Below, piece after piece: positions 9,164 to 16,865 of a stretch of 53,960 nucleotides of DNA. The stretch lies in contig JAHDFM010000024.1 in the NCBI GenBank assembly GCA_020628165.1, positions 1-53,960 of the forward strand, written 5' to 3'. Each line of letters begins with the position of its first letter. Position 1 is the stretch's first letter. A program made the position numbers and the translations under genes. Under the pieces are notes generated by a model. That model made no database searches, had not been told where the DNA came from, and saw nothing but the letters and a program-made list of their open reading frames with translations. The stretch is from Bdellovibrionales bacterium (GTDB lineage: Bacteria > Bdellovibrionota > Bdellovibrionia > Bdellovibrionales > UBA1609).

Positions 9164-10093
9164 TTACCAATCTTTATCCTTCGGTTGTTCTTTTTCACCT
9201 TTTTTGTACTCTTTTTCTCTGATGTTTTGCTCTTGATTCTTTAACTCTTCCAAAATCTTTTTAACATCATCTTTTGAAAGATTTTGTGGTTTGTACTCAT
9301 TATTTTTTGGATTTTCCTTAGGTGGTGCATCTGGTGGCGGTTGATCACTTTCCCCTTCACCCTCACCGTCTTTGTCTTGTTGGTCGTCACCGCCTCCGCC
9401 GCCACCACCTTGTTGCTGCCGCAACAACAATTCAATATTAACTTTGACTTCTTTTGATTCCGGCACAATTTCTAAAGCTTGTTGATACTTGGCGAGCGCT
9501 TCAGGAATTTTTTGTTGCATGCCCAACACACGTGCCACATTGTATTTTGCGATGAAAGAAAGCTTTTTATCTTCCCCAGAAAATTTATCAGCCATATTGT
9601 AAGCTTTTTCAGCTTTTTCCAAATCACCACTCATTTCAAAGGCAAGCCCCAGGTTCATTCTCACTTCTGAAAGATTATTATTTTTGATTGTCGCTTCTAG
9701 TGTTTTTTTGTAAGCGTTGTAAACGAGTTCTTGATTCACTTCCACTTGTTTTTTTTGCTCTTCACTCAAGCCATCTGTCATGCCAAATTGATTTTTTTTG
9801 TCTTTATCTTTTTCAACATCCTGCTCTTTACCTTTTTCTGTTTGCCCTTCTTCCGTTTCTTTTTGTTGCTCTTTGGGTTCTTCTCCACCCAAGGTTTTTT
9901 CTAGCAAACTGTCTAGATAGCTTTTTTTATTATCTGAAGGTGCTTTTTGTTCCGCACTTTTTTTCATACTTTCAATGGCATCCACCAAAAGTTGTACAGC
10001 TTCATTGTTGAGTTGAATTCCTTCCAGAGAATTGGCCCAAACAAAACAAGGAGAAATGATAAGAGCTAAAAGTTTAATTTTTATTAACTTCAA
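9164..10093 (-). CDS. batC: BatC-like TPR protein with acidic Gly/Asp/Glu-rich tail
   Basis: About 309 residues. The signal peptide is KLIKIKLLALIISPCFVWA. A Lys/Glu/Gln-rich linker precedes a TPR region (two or three units, with NLGLAFEMSGDLEKAEKAY and KYNVARVLGMQQKIPEALAKY). The tail is strongly hydrophilic, with a Gly tract, Asp/Glu/Gln/Pro runs and a charged C-terminal helix. BatC-type proteins are TPR partners in the Bat cluster. No ATG fits. TTG at 10093 is chosen because GGAGGGGGAG lies just upstream and the signal peptide begins there, giving a 20-base overlap with batB. A further upstream TTG (10147) lacks support. Confidence 0.85.
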   Translation of the reverse strand: MKLIKIKLLALIISPCFVWANSLEGIQLNNEAVQLLVDAIESMKKSAEQKAPSDNKKSYLDSLLEKTLGGEEPKEQQKETEEGQTEKGKEQDVEKDKDKKNQFGMTDGLSEEQKKQVEVNQELVYNAYKKTLEATIKNNNLSEVRMNLGLAFEMSGDLEKAEKAYNMADKFSGEDKKLSFIAKYNVARVLGMQQKIPEALAKYQQALEIVPESKEVKVNIELLLRQQQGGGGGGGDDQQDKDGEGEGESDQPPPDAPPKENPKNNEYKPQNLSKDDVKKILEELKNQEQNIREKEYKKGEKEQPKDKDW

Positions 10094-11138
10094 ATCTCCC
10101 CCTCCACAGTCGACCTTTGTTTTTTTTCTCACCCAAAAGAATTTCAATCATTGCAAACAAGAGCGCAAATAATAAGAAAATCTGAAAGTTCTCATCGTAA
10201 ACTGTTAGGTCGGCCGTCTCAAACTCAGTTTGCTCTAACTTTTTAATATCTTTGACCATCGCTTCAATAGCGCCGTTGCCATAATCGACAGGGTAATAGC
10301 TTCCTTTGCCTTTTTCAGCCAAGTTTTTAAGGACTGTGCCTTTTGTTTTAGTGACCACCGGCTGCCCTGATTTAGTGCGGTAATATGTTTTCGTATTGCC
10401 ATACTTATCTTTGATAGGGATTTTAGCGCCCTCTTCTGTGCCAAACCCTAGGGCAAAAATATGAATGCCACCTGCCACTAACTCTTCGGCCACTTTCAAC
10501 GCGCCTGGTTCGTTATCTTCACCGTCTGAAACGATAATAATGGCCTGAGTGACGACAGACTCATTTTTATCTGCACCACCTCTTTTAAAGGCATCTTTTG
10601 CCGTTAACAAAGCGGACTTAAACTCTGTACCTTGAGTGCTCACCGTATTCACATTCAATGAATCGATGTACATATTAATGGCCGACTTATCTGTTGTCAT
10701 TGGAGACAATAAGATTCCACTACCAGCAAAGGCAATGACACCGACCTTATGTGAACCACTGCTATTAATGAGTTTCATCACTTCTTTTTTGGCCATTTCC
10801 AAGCGAGAGGGGCGTATGTCTTCGGCGAGCATACTTCTTGAAACGTCAAAAAGAATCACTAACTCAATCCCTTCACTGGTGATGTTCGATTTTTTTTCGC
10901 CCGATTGTGGACGAGCAAGGGCAAACACCATGCACACCAAAGTCACAAAACTCAAAGCCCATTTTATTTTCTTTTTATTAAAAGACAGATTCTGAGTTAA
11001 AAAAGCGTATATTTTTTCATTAAATACAGTTTTAAACTTTTTTATTTTATTTTTATACAAAAACAAAACAACCACGAAAAACAGGATCAATACCCAAATG
11101 AGGTTTAACAAATAAGGGTTGGAAAACTTCGTCACCAT
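10074..11138 (-). CDS. batB: BatB, membrane-anchored von Willebrand A protein
   Basis: 354 residues. Membrane helices lie at about 9-28 and 57-75, then a VWA domain with the MIDAS motif DVSRS (Asp98, Ser100, Ser102) and the downstream Ile/Val-rich strand with SDGED. A final helix near the C terminus (about 318-336) is followed by basic residues. This is the standard BatA/BatB topology with the VWA domain between membrane anchors. VWA MIDAS sites bind a divalent metal and mediate protein contacts. The stop of batA and start of batB share one base (TAATG), so the pair is translationally coupled. The end overlaps the batC start. Confidence 0.93.
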   Translation of the reverse strand: MVTKFSNPYLLNLIWVLILFFVVVLFLYKNKIKKFKTVFNEKIYAFLTQNLSFNKKKIKWALSFVTLVCMVFALARPQSGEKKSNITSEGIELVILFDVSRSMLAEDIRPSRLEMAKKEVMKLINSSGSHKVGVIAFAGSGILLSPMTTDKSAINMYIDSLNVNTVSTQGTEFKSALLTAKDAFKRGGADKNESVVTQAIIIVSDGEDNEPGALKVAEELVAGGIHIFALGFGTEEGAKIPIKDKYGNTKTYYRTKSGQPVVTKTKGTVLKNLAEKGKGSYYPVDYGNGAIEAMVKDIKKLEQTEFETADLTVYDENFQIFLLFALLFAMIEILLGEKKNKGRLWRGRFEVNKN

Positions 11139-12142
11139 TAAGGAAACCTCCTTAATAGAATGTAATCAATGGTATTAGCTAGTAGATAAATAAAAAATGC
11201 AATCCATAAAAATTTTGAAAAATGCTCTTTATATTTAGTGAATGAACTCGTTTCTATCTTAGTTTTCTCTAGGTTGTCGATATCGGCAAAGACACTTTCA
11301 AGAGCTTTAGTAGTGGTGGCGCGGTAGAACTTACCTCCAGTCTCTTTGGCCATACGAGTGAGCAGCTCTTCATTCACTTTACTGTGCATCGGGCGGTATC
11401 TTTTAATTTTTCGTCCACCCGGCCCATTAATAAAGTAAGGAAGCTGTGCTTGCCCATCGACACCCATTCCAATGGAGTAGATCTTCACTCCGTACCCCTT
11501 GGCAATATCTAAGGCCGTGATAGGGTCAATAGTACCACTGTTATTTTCACCATCTGTTAAAAAGATAACCACTCGACTTTTCGCCGTTGAGTCTTTGATT
11601 CTTGCCACTGAATTCGCTAAAGCCACACCAATCGCTGTTCCCATCTTAATATTTCGAGTGGTTTTTACTTGCGCCAAGCTTTTTTGTAACAAGGGATAAT
11701 CGAGCGTGAGTGGCACGCGCGTGTAGGACTCACCAGAGAACACGACCAAACCAATTTTATCGGACACACGACCATTGATAAACTTTTTGATGGTCTCCTT
11801 AGATGTCTCTAAACGGTTTAATGGCTTCATATCTTCAATCAGCATACTGTCAGACACATCTAATGCGACGATGATATCTATGCCTTCAACATTTTTCTTT
11901 ACTTTGGTGTCTGACTCTTGAGGTCTGGCTAACGCGAGAACAACGAATAATAAAGCAATAAACTTTAAAAAATTTGGCAAATAAGACAAATAAACTCTCA
12001 CACCTTTGCCCGTTTTTTTAAGACCATCAATATTACTGTAAATCAGAGACGGTTTTTTAGACTTTCTTTGCAAAAAGTAAATGACCGCTACAAATGCAAG
12101 TAGAAGTAAAAAATAAAATGCCCACGGTGAATGCCAACGCAT
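11138..12142 (-). CDS. batA: BatA, membrane-anchored von Willebrand A protein
   Basis: 334 residues with helices at about 7-24 and 56-72, then LARPQ, a motif also present in BatB, leading into the VWA domain. The MIDAS is complete (DVSDS: Asp95, Ser97, Ser99), with FLTDGENNSG as the later metal-site loop. A helix lies near the C terminus. It starts with ATG immediately after the stop of the upstream DUF4381-like gene and ends in a TAATG junction with batB. BatA and BatB are paralogues that often occur side by side downstream of moxR. The membrane complex they form and its substrate are not established. Confidence 0.93.
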   Translation of the reverse strand: MRWHSPWAFYFLLLLAFVAVIYFLQRKSKKPSLIYSNIDGLKKTGKGVRVYLSYLPNFLKFIALLFVVLALARPQESDTKVKKNVEGIDIIVALDVSDSMLIEDMKPLNRLETSKETIKKFINGRVSDKIGLVVFSGESYTRVPLTLDYPLLQKSLAQVKTTRNIKMGTAIGVALANSVARIKDSTAKSRVVIFLTDGENNSGTIDPITALDIAKGYGVKIYSIGMGVDGQAQLPYFINGPGGRKIKRYRPMHSKVNEELLTRMAKETGGKFYRATTTKALESVFADIDNLEKTKIETSSFTKYKEHFSKFLWIAFFIYLLANTIDYILLRRFP

Positions 12143-13105
12143 TTAAACAGGTCTCCTCTCTGTTATTTTTTTGATATTTTCAACATAGTTTTGACTGATC
12201 ACTTCCATTTGTTGAATGTCTTCCACTTGAATGTTTTCTGCCTTGTTGCCTTTTTTAAACTCAGAAAGAATTCTTTTCAGCTGATTGTTCAATTTCAATG
12301 AGCTCTGTGAACCTAAGTTCTTTTTTATTTCAGCCATGACCTTTTGATCACTCCATTTGTTAGCTGGGATCTCAAACTGTCGAATCAAATAAAGCTCAAA
12401 CTTATACTCTAGCGCTTCCCAGTACTCTTTGGTATTTACAGTCTTATCTTCATTATTTAAATAAAGACTTTTAAGTGAGCGGAGGTCTTTATAAAACTGA
12501 TTGATCGGCCCTAGTGCCGTTGCATGAGACTTCACTTCTTTCATCAGTTTTCTATAACGGTTGAGTAGCAACACTTTTCCTATTATGAGCAAGGCCACAA
12601 AGGCGATAGCTCCCGCCATAACCAACCACAACCACCAAGGGTAGGCGAGCTTCAAAGGCGAAGTCGGACCAAAACCATTTTGTGTTTCTTTGGTGATCAC
12701 TGACGTCACTTCCCAGTTCATCGCTTGCACATTCAGTTCAGCATTTTTTTGATCGACAATTTTAATTTTTACATCTTTGTACTGACCTGGCTTGTAAGAT
12801 GTAACGACAAAGTCGGCACTGCTATTGTCGACCTGTTTGGCTTCTAAAATAACTAAAGCGTAGTCAATGTTTGGGTCTTCCATAGGCGGAGCTGTTTTAA
12901 CGCCAGCTGCTTCCTCGGGTTGTTTTTTCTCTGGTGGAATGACTTTTATTTTTAATGGAGCTTCCAGTTTTTCAATATAATCACCTCGACAAGCAAGATT
13001 GTGCTTGTCCCCGACGGTCCAGGACTTCCCCTCTTGTAGGCTTGTGACTTCACACTCCCACTGGACCTCTTCATTTTTAACTGCAGAGTTGTCAGCGTCG
13101 CTCAA
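12143..13105 (-). CDS. Single-span membrane protein of the Bat cluster (DUF4381-like layout)
   Basis: 320 residues. The N-terminal part (1-150) is soluble with two Cys (18 and 39). One membrane helix lies at about 157-180, preceded by YPWWLWL and followed by a basic stretch (NRYRKLMKEVK), so the positive-inside rule predicts N-out, C-in. The C-terminal 130 residues are helical. The WWLW-helix-basic pattern and the position between DUF58 and batA fit DUF4381-type proteins; this assignment is from layout, not full similarity. The start is TTG at 13105 in a TTGA overlap with the DUF58 stop; a stop codon lies six codons upstream in frame. There is no signal peptide although the N-terminal region should be periplasmic. 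Confidence 0.75.
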   Translation of the reverse strand: MSDADNSAVKNEEVQWECEVTSLQEGKSWTVGDKHNLACRGDYIEKLEAPLKIKVIPPEKKQPEEAAGVKTAPPMEDPNIDYALVILEAKQVDNSSADFVVTSYKPGQYKDVKIKIVDQKNAELNVQAMNWEVTSVITKETQNGFGPTSPLKLAYPWWLWLVMAGAIAFVALLIIGKVLLLNRYRKLMKEVKSHATALGPINQFYKDLRSLKSLYLNNEDKTVNTKEYWEALEYKFELYLIRQFEIPANKWSDQKVMAEIKKNLGSQSSLKLNNQLKRILSEFKKGNKAENIQVEDIQQMEVISQNYVENIKKITERRPV

Positions 13106-13980
13106 GCTCTGTTTCTCCGTTTAAAAAAGTTAATCAATGGAGCGGCAATGTCATCGTGGTCAGACACCTCAATGTAATCCACTTGCGCTTTTTTAAGCAT
13201 GGAGCTCACTTGATTTTCATTCTCAACTTTAAACTCTTTGAGTTTCTTTTTAAAAATAGGGGAAGATGTATCTACTAATATAGTCTCACCACTTTCGGCA
13301 TCTTCAAATTCAATCAAACCGAGAGATGGCAGCTTGTTTTCAATAGGGTCTTTGATACAAACAGCAACAGTGTCATGTTTTTTACCAATAAGTCGCATAG
13401 GTTTATCAAAAGACAAATCTCCCATAAAATCACTGAACATAAAAACGTTGGAGCGTTTTTTCAAAACTCCTTGCAAATACTCAACGGCCACAGAAATTTT
13501 AGTTTGTTTTGATTTTGGCTGATAATAATAAAGGTCACGTAAAATTCTCAACACATGCCCTCTGCCTTTTTTAGGAGGAACAAAGTGCTCCACTTGATCA
13601 GAAAAAAGTAACAAACCAACAGGGTCGTTGTTCTTAACTGCACTGAAGCTGATGAGTGCTGCTAAATGAGCAATCACTTCTCCTTTAAAATACTTTTCAG
13701 TGCCAAAATCGGTCGACCCACTGACGTCCACACACAACATCAGCGTGAGTTCGCGCTCCTCATCAAAAACCTTAACATAGGGTTTGCCAGTGCGGGCCGT
13801 AACGGGCCAAGAGATAGTGCGCACATCATCTCCAGGAACATACTCCCTAAATTCAGAAAAGGTCATTCCCTGCCCCTTGAAGGCAGAGTGATACTCACCA
13901 GAAAAGGTGTTGTTAACCAATTTTCTAGTGGCAATTTCTAGTAATTTAACTTTTTTGAGAATCTCAGGAGGTAACGACAA
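13102..13980 (-). CDS. DUF58 domain protein (VWA-like partner of MoxR)
   Basis: 292 residues, soluble. The N-terminal half carries the DUF58 signature: GEYHSAFKGQGMTFSEFREY, then GDDVRTISWPVTARTGKPYVK. A VWA-like domain follows with DVSGST (Asp85, Ser87, Ser89). DUF58 proteins are almost always encoded next to MoxR ATPases and are thought to be their cytoplasmic clients or adaptors. The gene starts two bases after moxR ends and shares four bases with the next gene, so the cluster is translated as a tight unit. Length is normal for the family. Confidence 0.92.
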   Translation of the reverse strand: MSLPPEILKKVKLLEIATRKLVNNTFSGEYHSAFKGQGMTFSEFREYVPGDDVRTISWPVTARTGKPYVKVFDEERELTLMLCVDVSGSTDFGTEKYFKGEVIAHLAALISFSAVKNNDPVGLLLFSDQVEHFVPPKKGRGHVLRILRDLYYYQPKSKQTKISVAVEYLQGVLKKRSNVFMFSDFMGDLSFDKPMRLIGKKHDTVAVCIKDPIENKLPSLGLIEFEDAESGETILVDTSSPIFKKKLKEFKVENENQVSSMLKKAQVDYIEVSDHDDIAAPLINFFKRRNRA

Positions 13981-13982
13981 CT

Positions 13983-14975
13983 TTAAGAAACCTCGATGGC
14001 ATTCAAAATATCTTTGATCAACTCTTCGCTAGTTATATTTTCAGCCTCCGCTTCATAAGTGAGCACAAGTCTGTGTCTTAAAACATGGTAGGCGATGGCT
14101 TTCACATCATCCGCAGTGACATACCCACGACCGCGTAAGAAAGCGTGCGCTTTGGCGGCTTTAGTTAAGTTGATCGTTGCCCTTGGAGAACCACCCACAC
14201 TGAGTAAAGTTTCCAAATTCCCTAGGCCGTAGTCAGTTGGCCTTCGAGTCGCCATGACAATATCAACGATGTAATTTTTAATTTTGTCATCGACATAAAG
14301 AGAATCAACACGTGAGCGAACTTTAAGTAACTCTTCCGTAGAAATCACTCGATCAATTTCAGGTAAGTGGTCCACAGACATTTTATTTAAAATCTCTAAC
14401 TCTTCGTCTTTTTTTGGATAGTTCACCATGATCTTAAACATGAAGCGATCCAACTGAGCCTCTGGAAGTGGGTAAGTTCCCTCTTGTTCAAGGGGGTTCT
14501 GCGTAGCAAGAACCAAGAAAGGCCTTTCTAATTTATAGGTTTCATCGCCGATGGTGACTTGCTTTTCGGCCATGGCCTCTAATAAGGCACTCTGGACTTT
14601 TGCTGGAGCCCTGTTGATCTCATCGGCCAAAACGATGTTGGTAAACACAGGTCCTTTTTTTGGATAAAACTCACCCGTTTTTGGGTTAAAAACCATCGTG
14701 CCTATAAGATCTGTTGGCAGTAAATCCGGAGTGAACTGAATTCTTTGAAAGTTCAAACTGATTGATTTTGAAATGGCAGAGATCGTCAATGTTTTTGCAA
14801 GACCCGGAACCCCTTCTAACAGAACGTGACCACCGGTGAGCAAGCCCATCAATATTCCTTCGAGCATCTCTTGCTGACCAACTATCTGCTTTGAAACTTC
14901 TCTGAGGGTTTTATCTATAAATTGACTTTCAATTTTAACAGCTTCATTCAGCGCCATGAGATCTATATTTGCCAT
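13983..14975 (-). CDS. moxR: MoxR family AAA+ ATPase
   Basis: 330 residues. Walker A GVPGLAKT (55-62), Walker B VLADEINRA (about 115-123), sensor region ATQNPLEQEGTYPLPEAQLDRF and a C-terminal lid with SPRATINL. These are standard for MoxR ATPases, chaperone-like AAA+ proteins that act on VWA-domain partners. It is the first gene of the eight-gene operon running to slt at 5088, with AGGGAGAG directly upstream of the ATG. No promoter could be assigned confidently in the 490-base region upstream. Confidence 0.95.
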   Translation of the reverse strand: MANIDLMALNEAVKIESQFIDKTLREVSKQIVGQQEMLEGILMGLLTGGHVLLEGVPGLAKTLTISAISKSISLNFQRIQFTPDLLPTDLIGTMVFNPKTGEFYPKKGPVFTNIVLADEINRAPAKVQSALLEAMAEKQVTIGDETYKLERPFLVLATQNPLEQEGTYPLPEAQLDRFMFKIMVNYPKKDEELEILNKMSVDHLPEIDRVISTEELLKVRSRVDSLYVDDKIKNYIVDIVMATRRPTDYGLGNLETLLSVGGSPRATINLTKAAKAHAFLRGRGYVTADDVKAIAYHVLRHRLVLTYEAEAENITSEELIKDILNAIEVS

Positions 14976-15466
14976 CTCTCTCCCTATAAAAAAATTCTTA
15001 TCATTAAACTTATGAAAGGTCTCATAATACAGTTGTAGGATTCTTCAATTGGAATTCTACATGTAGACTTCATTCAGACTTCTTATTTTACTAAAATTCA
15101 TATTAGAAACAACCATTTATAACTACTGGTCGAGGTCTTGCTTGAGATGTAAATTCTTTGTCAATTTTAAGTGAAAGATTGATTTGTGTCGCTATAAAAT
15201 AAGTTGCCTACAACTCCTCAATTTATGCAATAGCAGCCTAGTATTGCCTATCAGCCAAATTCTTAAAGCCATATGTAACTAAGTCAATGTCGTAAACTAG
15301 TGCTCAAGCTCTCTTGACCAATCATTGAAGGTCATTGATTTACTCTTAAAGAAAGAAAAAAATAAAAAATGCCTATGCATAAATCATTGATTTGCCATAG
15401 AGTTTAGCTGTAGGCAGAAAATAAGACTTGAGATCACCAAAAGTCTTATGTTACATACGTACCACT
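14976..15466. other. Intergenic region between divergent moxR and the HtpX-like gene
   Basis: About 490 bases, AT-rich, no convincing coding frame. It should contain promoters in both directions. Visible structure: an imperfect 9-base inverted repeat at 15034-15060 (GTAGGATTC / GAATTCTAC), and three copies of a TCATTGA-containing direct repeat at 15321-15328, 15332-15340 and 15383-15392, upstream of the plus-strand gene. Their function is unknown. Confidence 0.5.
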
Positions 15467-16303
15467 ATGAAGATTCTGTTAAACCTCATAATCAAACTGT
15501 TAATTTTAAACGGGATTTTCTCACTCTTTTTTGTTTTTTTTGGCTTTCACATCTCCCTGACTGTCTTCCTAATACTTCTAGTGCTTAACGCTAGAAGTTA
15601 TCTTCTATTCAATCAACAATTGCATAAGCACATAGACCAAAAGAAATTGCCAAAGACGAGACCACTCCCCGTATTTGAAACTCTTCAAAATCAGTTGGGC
15701 ACATCATTTAGTGACATTAATATACACACCTATGGCCAGACTTTCGGACAGTGCTTAATTACCCAACTGCCCTATCAAAAGTTAAATATATTTTTAAACG
15801 AAAATTTGCTTATCAAACTAACTGCCCAAGAATTAAAAACTCTCACAACTTTGATAGCTTGCCAAAAAAAACGAGAGATCCCAATAAGAATGACAGTTGC
15901 TTACATAGCATTGAAACCACTGTTTTCTATAATCACTTCAATAGATTTTGTAATTCGCTTTTTTACTGGAGCAAAACAAGTTCATCGCTCCAAGAGGTCT
16001 TTTCCTTTTACTTATTTTTTGAGCCCTTTACTCAAAGTAATGATTCAACTTTTCGCCTCTCCAAAGCTTTTACTAGAGGCCGACCGAGAAGCATCAAACA
16101 TCATTGGCAATAAGCATACACTCACCCGAACCTTGCAAAAAATATATGATCACCAAAGCCAAGAGGCTAGTGATATCCCTATTCAATATTTTCAATTTTT
16201 CCTAATTGAACCATTGACTAAGATCAGTTTATATAGAAATTTGTATTGGCATGTGAGCTTAAAAGCTCGCACAAAAAAATTAATTGGACATTACCCAGCT
16301 TAA
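15467..16303 (+). CDS. HtpX/M48-like membrane protein lacking the zinc site (pseudo-peptidase)
   Basis: 278 residues with two N-terminal hydrophobic segments (about 3-40) and further hydrophobic helices at 145-165 and 183-198. The order of blocks follows HtpX-type M48 peptidases: FLNENLLIKLTAQELKTL at 109-126 matches the strand and helix before the zinc motif, and ADREA at 205-209 matches the later (R)E-x-EAD block. The HExxH positions, however, read TLIAC (128-132), and the third ligand Glu is replaced by Leu202. It therefore cannot bind zinc in the usual way. ATG 15467 is preferred over TTG 15428. The DUF1844 gene follows after 17 bases. The M48 relation is my alignment by eye, not a search result. 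Confidence 0.65.
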   Translation: MKILLNLIIKLLILNGIFSLFFVFFGFHISLTVFLILLVLNARSYLLFNQQLHKHIDQKKLPKTRPLPVFETLQNQLGTSFSDINIHTYGQTFGQCLITQLPYQKLNIFLNENLLIKLTAQELKTLTTLIACQKKREIPIRMTVAYIALKPLFSIITSIDFVIRFFTGAKQVHRSKRSFPFTYFLSPLLKVMIQLFASPKLLLEADREASNIIGNKHTLTRTLQKIYDHQSQEASDIPIQYFQFFLIEPLTKISLYRNLYWHVSLKARTKKLIGHYPA

Positions 16304-16320
16304 AAAAAGGACCACCTAAA

Positions 16321-16578
16321 ATGAGCAACGAAGACTTCAAAGCCACCTTTTCTACCTTCATTCTATCGATCGGACACTCAGCACAAATTGGTCTTGGCCT
16401 CATGGAAAATCCAGAATCTAAAAAAGTTGAAAAGAACATGAATTTGGCTAAATACAATATCGATCTTCTAGGTTTACTTAAAGACAAAACAAAAAATAAT
16501 CTTACACCTGACGAAGACACACTCCTCAATCAAATACTTTCAGATTTACAAATGAAATTTGTAAACGAAAATAAGTAA
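16321..16578 (+). CDS. DUF1844 family protein
   Basis: 85 residues, all helical by composition. The sequence from FSTFILSIGHSAQIGLG onward, with NMNLAKYNIDLLGLLKDKT and a Leu-rich C-terminal helix, fits DUF1844, small proteins common in deltaproteobacteria-like lineages. The function is unknown. ATG 16321 is chosen because AAAGGA lies about 9 bases upstream and the family starts near the phenylalanine-rich helix; the open frame begins earlier at 16246, inside the upstream gene. It follows the HtpX-like gene by 17 bases, so the two are probably co-transcribed. Confidence 0.8.
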   Translation: MSNEDFKATFSTFILSIGHSAQIGLGLMENPESKKVEKNMNLAKYNIDLLGLLKDKTKNNLTPDEDTLLNQILSDLQMKFVNENK

Positions 16579-16746
16579 CATCATCATCTTAAGCGCAAAC
16601 TTATTATCCTGAACGAAGGTTTGTTTTGTAAAGCGACAGTTTCATTTGTTGAGTGGTAGTGTGTTATGCTGTATAGAAGCCTGTCATCCTGAGCAGAGAG
16701 AAAGACCTATCGCAAAGTTAATGTAAATAAAAGTAAAGCTCCTCCC

Positions 16747-16789
16747 AATCTTTGCTTACAAAGATTTTACAAAAATTTGGGTAAATCTT
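16747..16789 (+). promoter_or_regulatory. Two mutually exclusive hairpins upstream of htrA
   Basis: Segment 1 AATCTTTG (16747-16754) is perfectly complementary to segment 2 CAAAGATT (16759-16766) across a 4-base loop. Segment 2 extended (AAGATTTTAC, 16761-16770) can instead pair with segment 3 GTAAATCTT (16781-16789). The two helices share segment 2 and so exclude each other. They lie 77 bases before the htrA start. This could be a leader switch or overlapping operators; the transcription start is unknown. Confidence 0.35.
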
Positions 16790-16865
16790 CACTCCCCACA
16801 TTGCTTTTGGCACTACAATTAACATGTTAGTAGAAATACAGCACCTCATTAACTAAGGAGTTAAA

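Noticed and set aside
9367-9420. G/C-rich tract in batC as a possible frameshift site
   Set aside because: The frame is open through it and codes for a Gly/Gln tract followed by sensible acidic sequence; no alternative frame is better.
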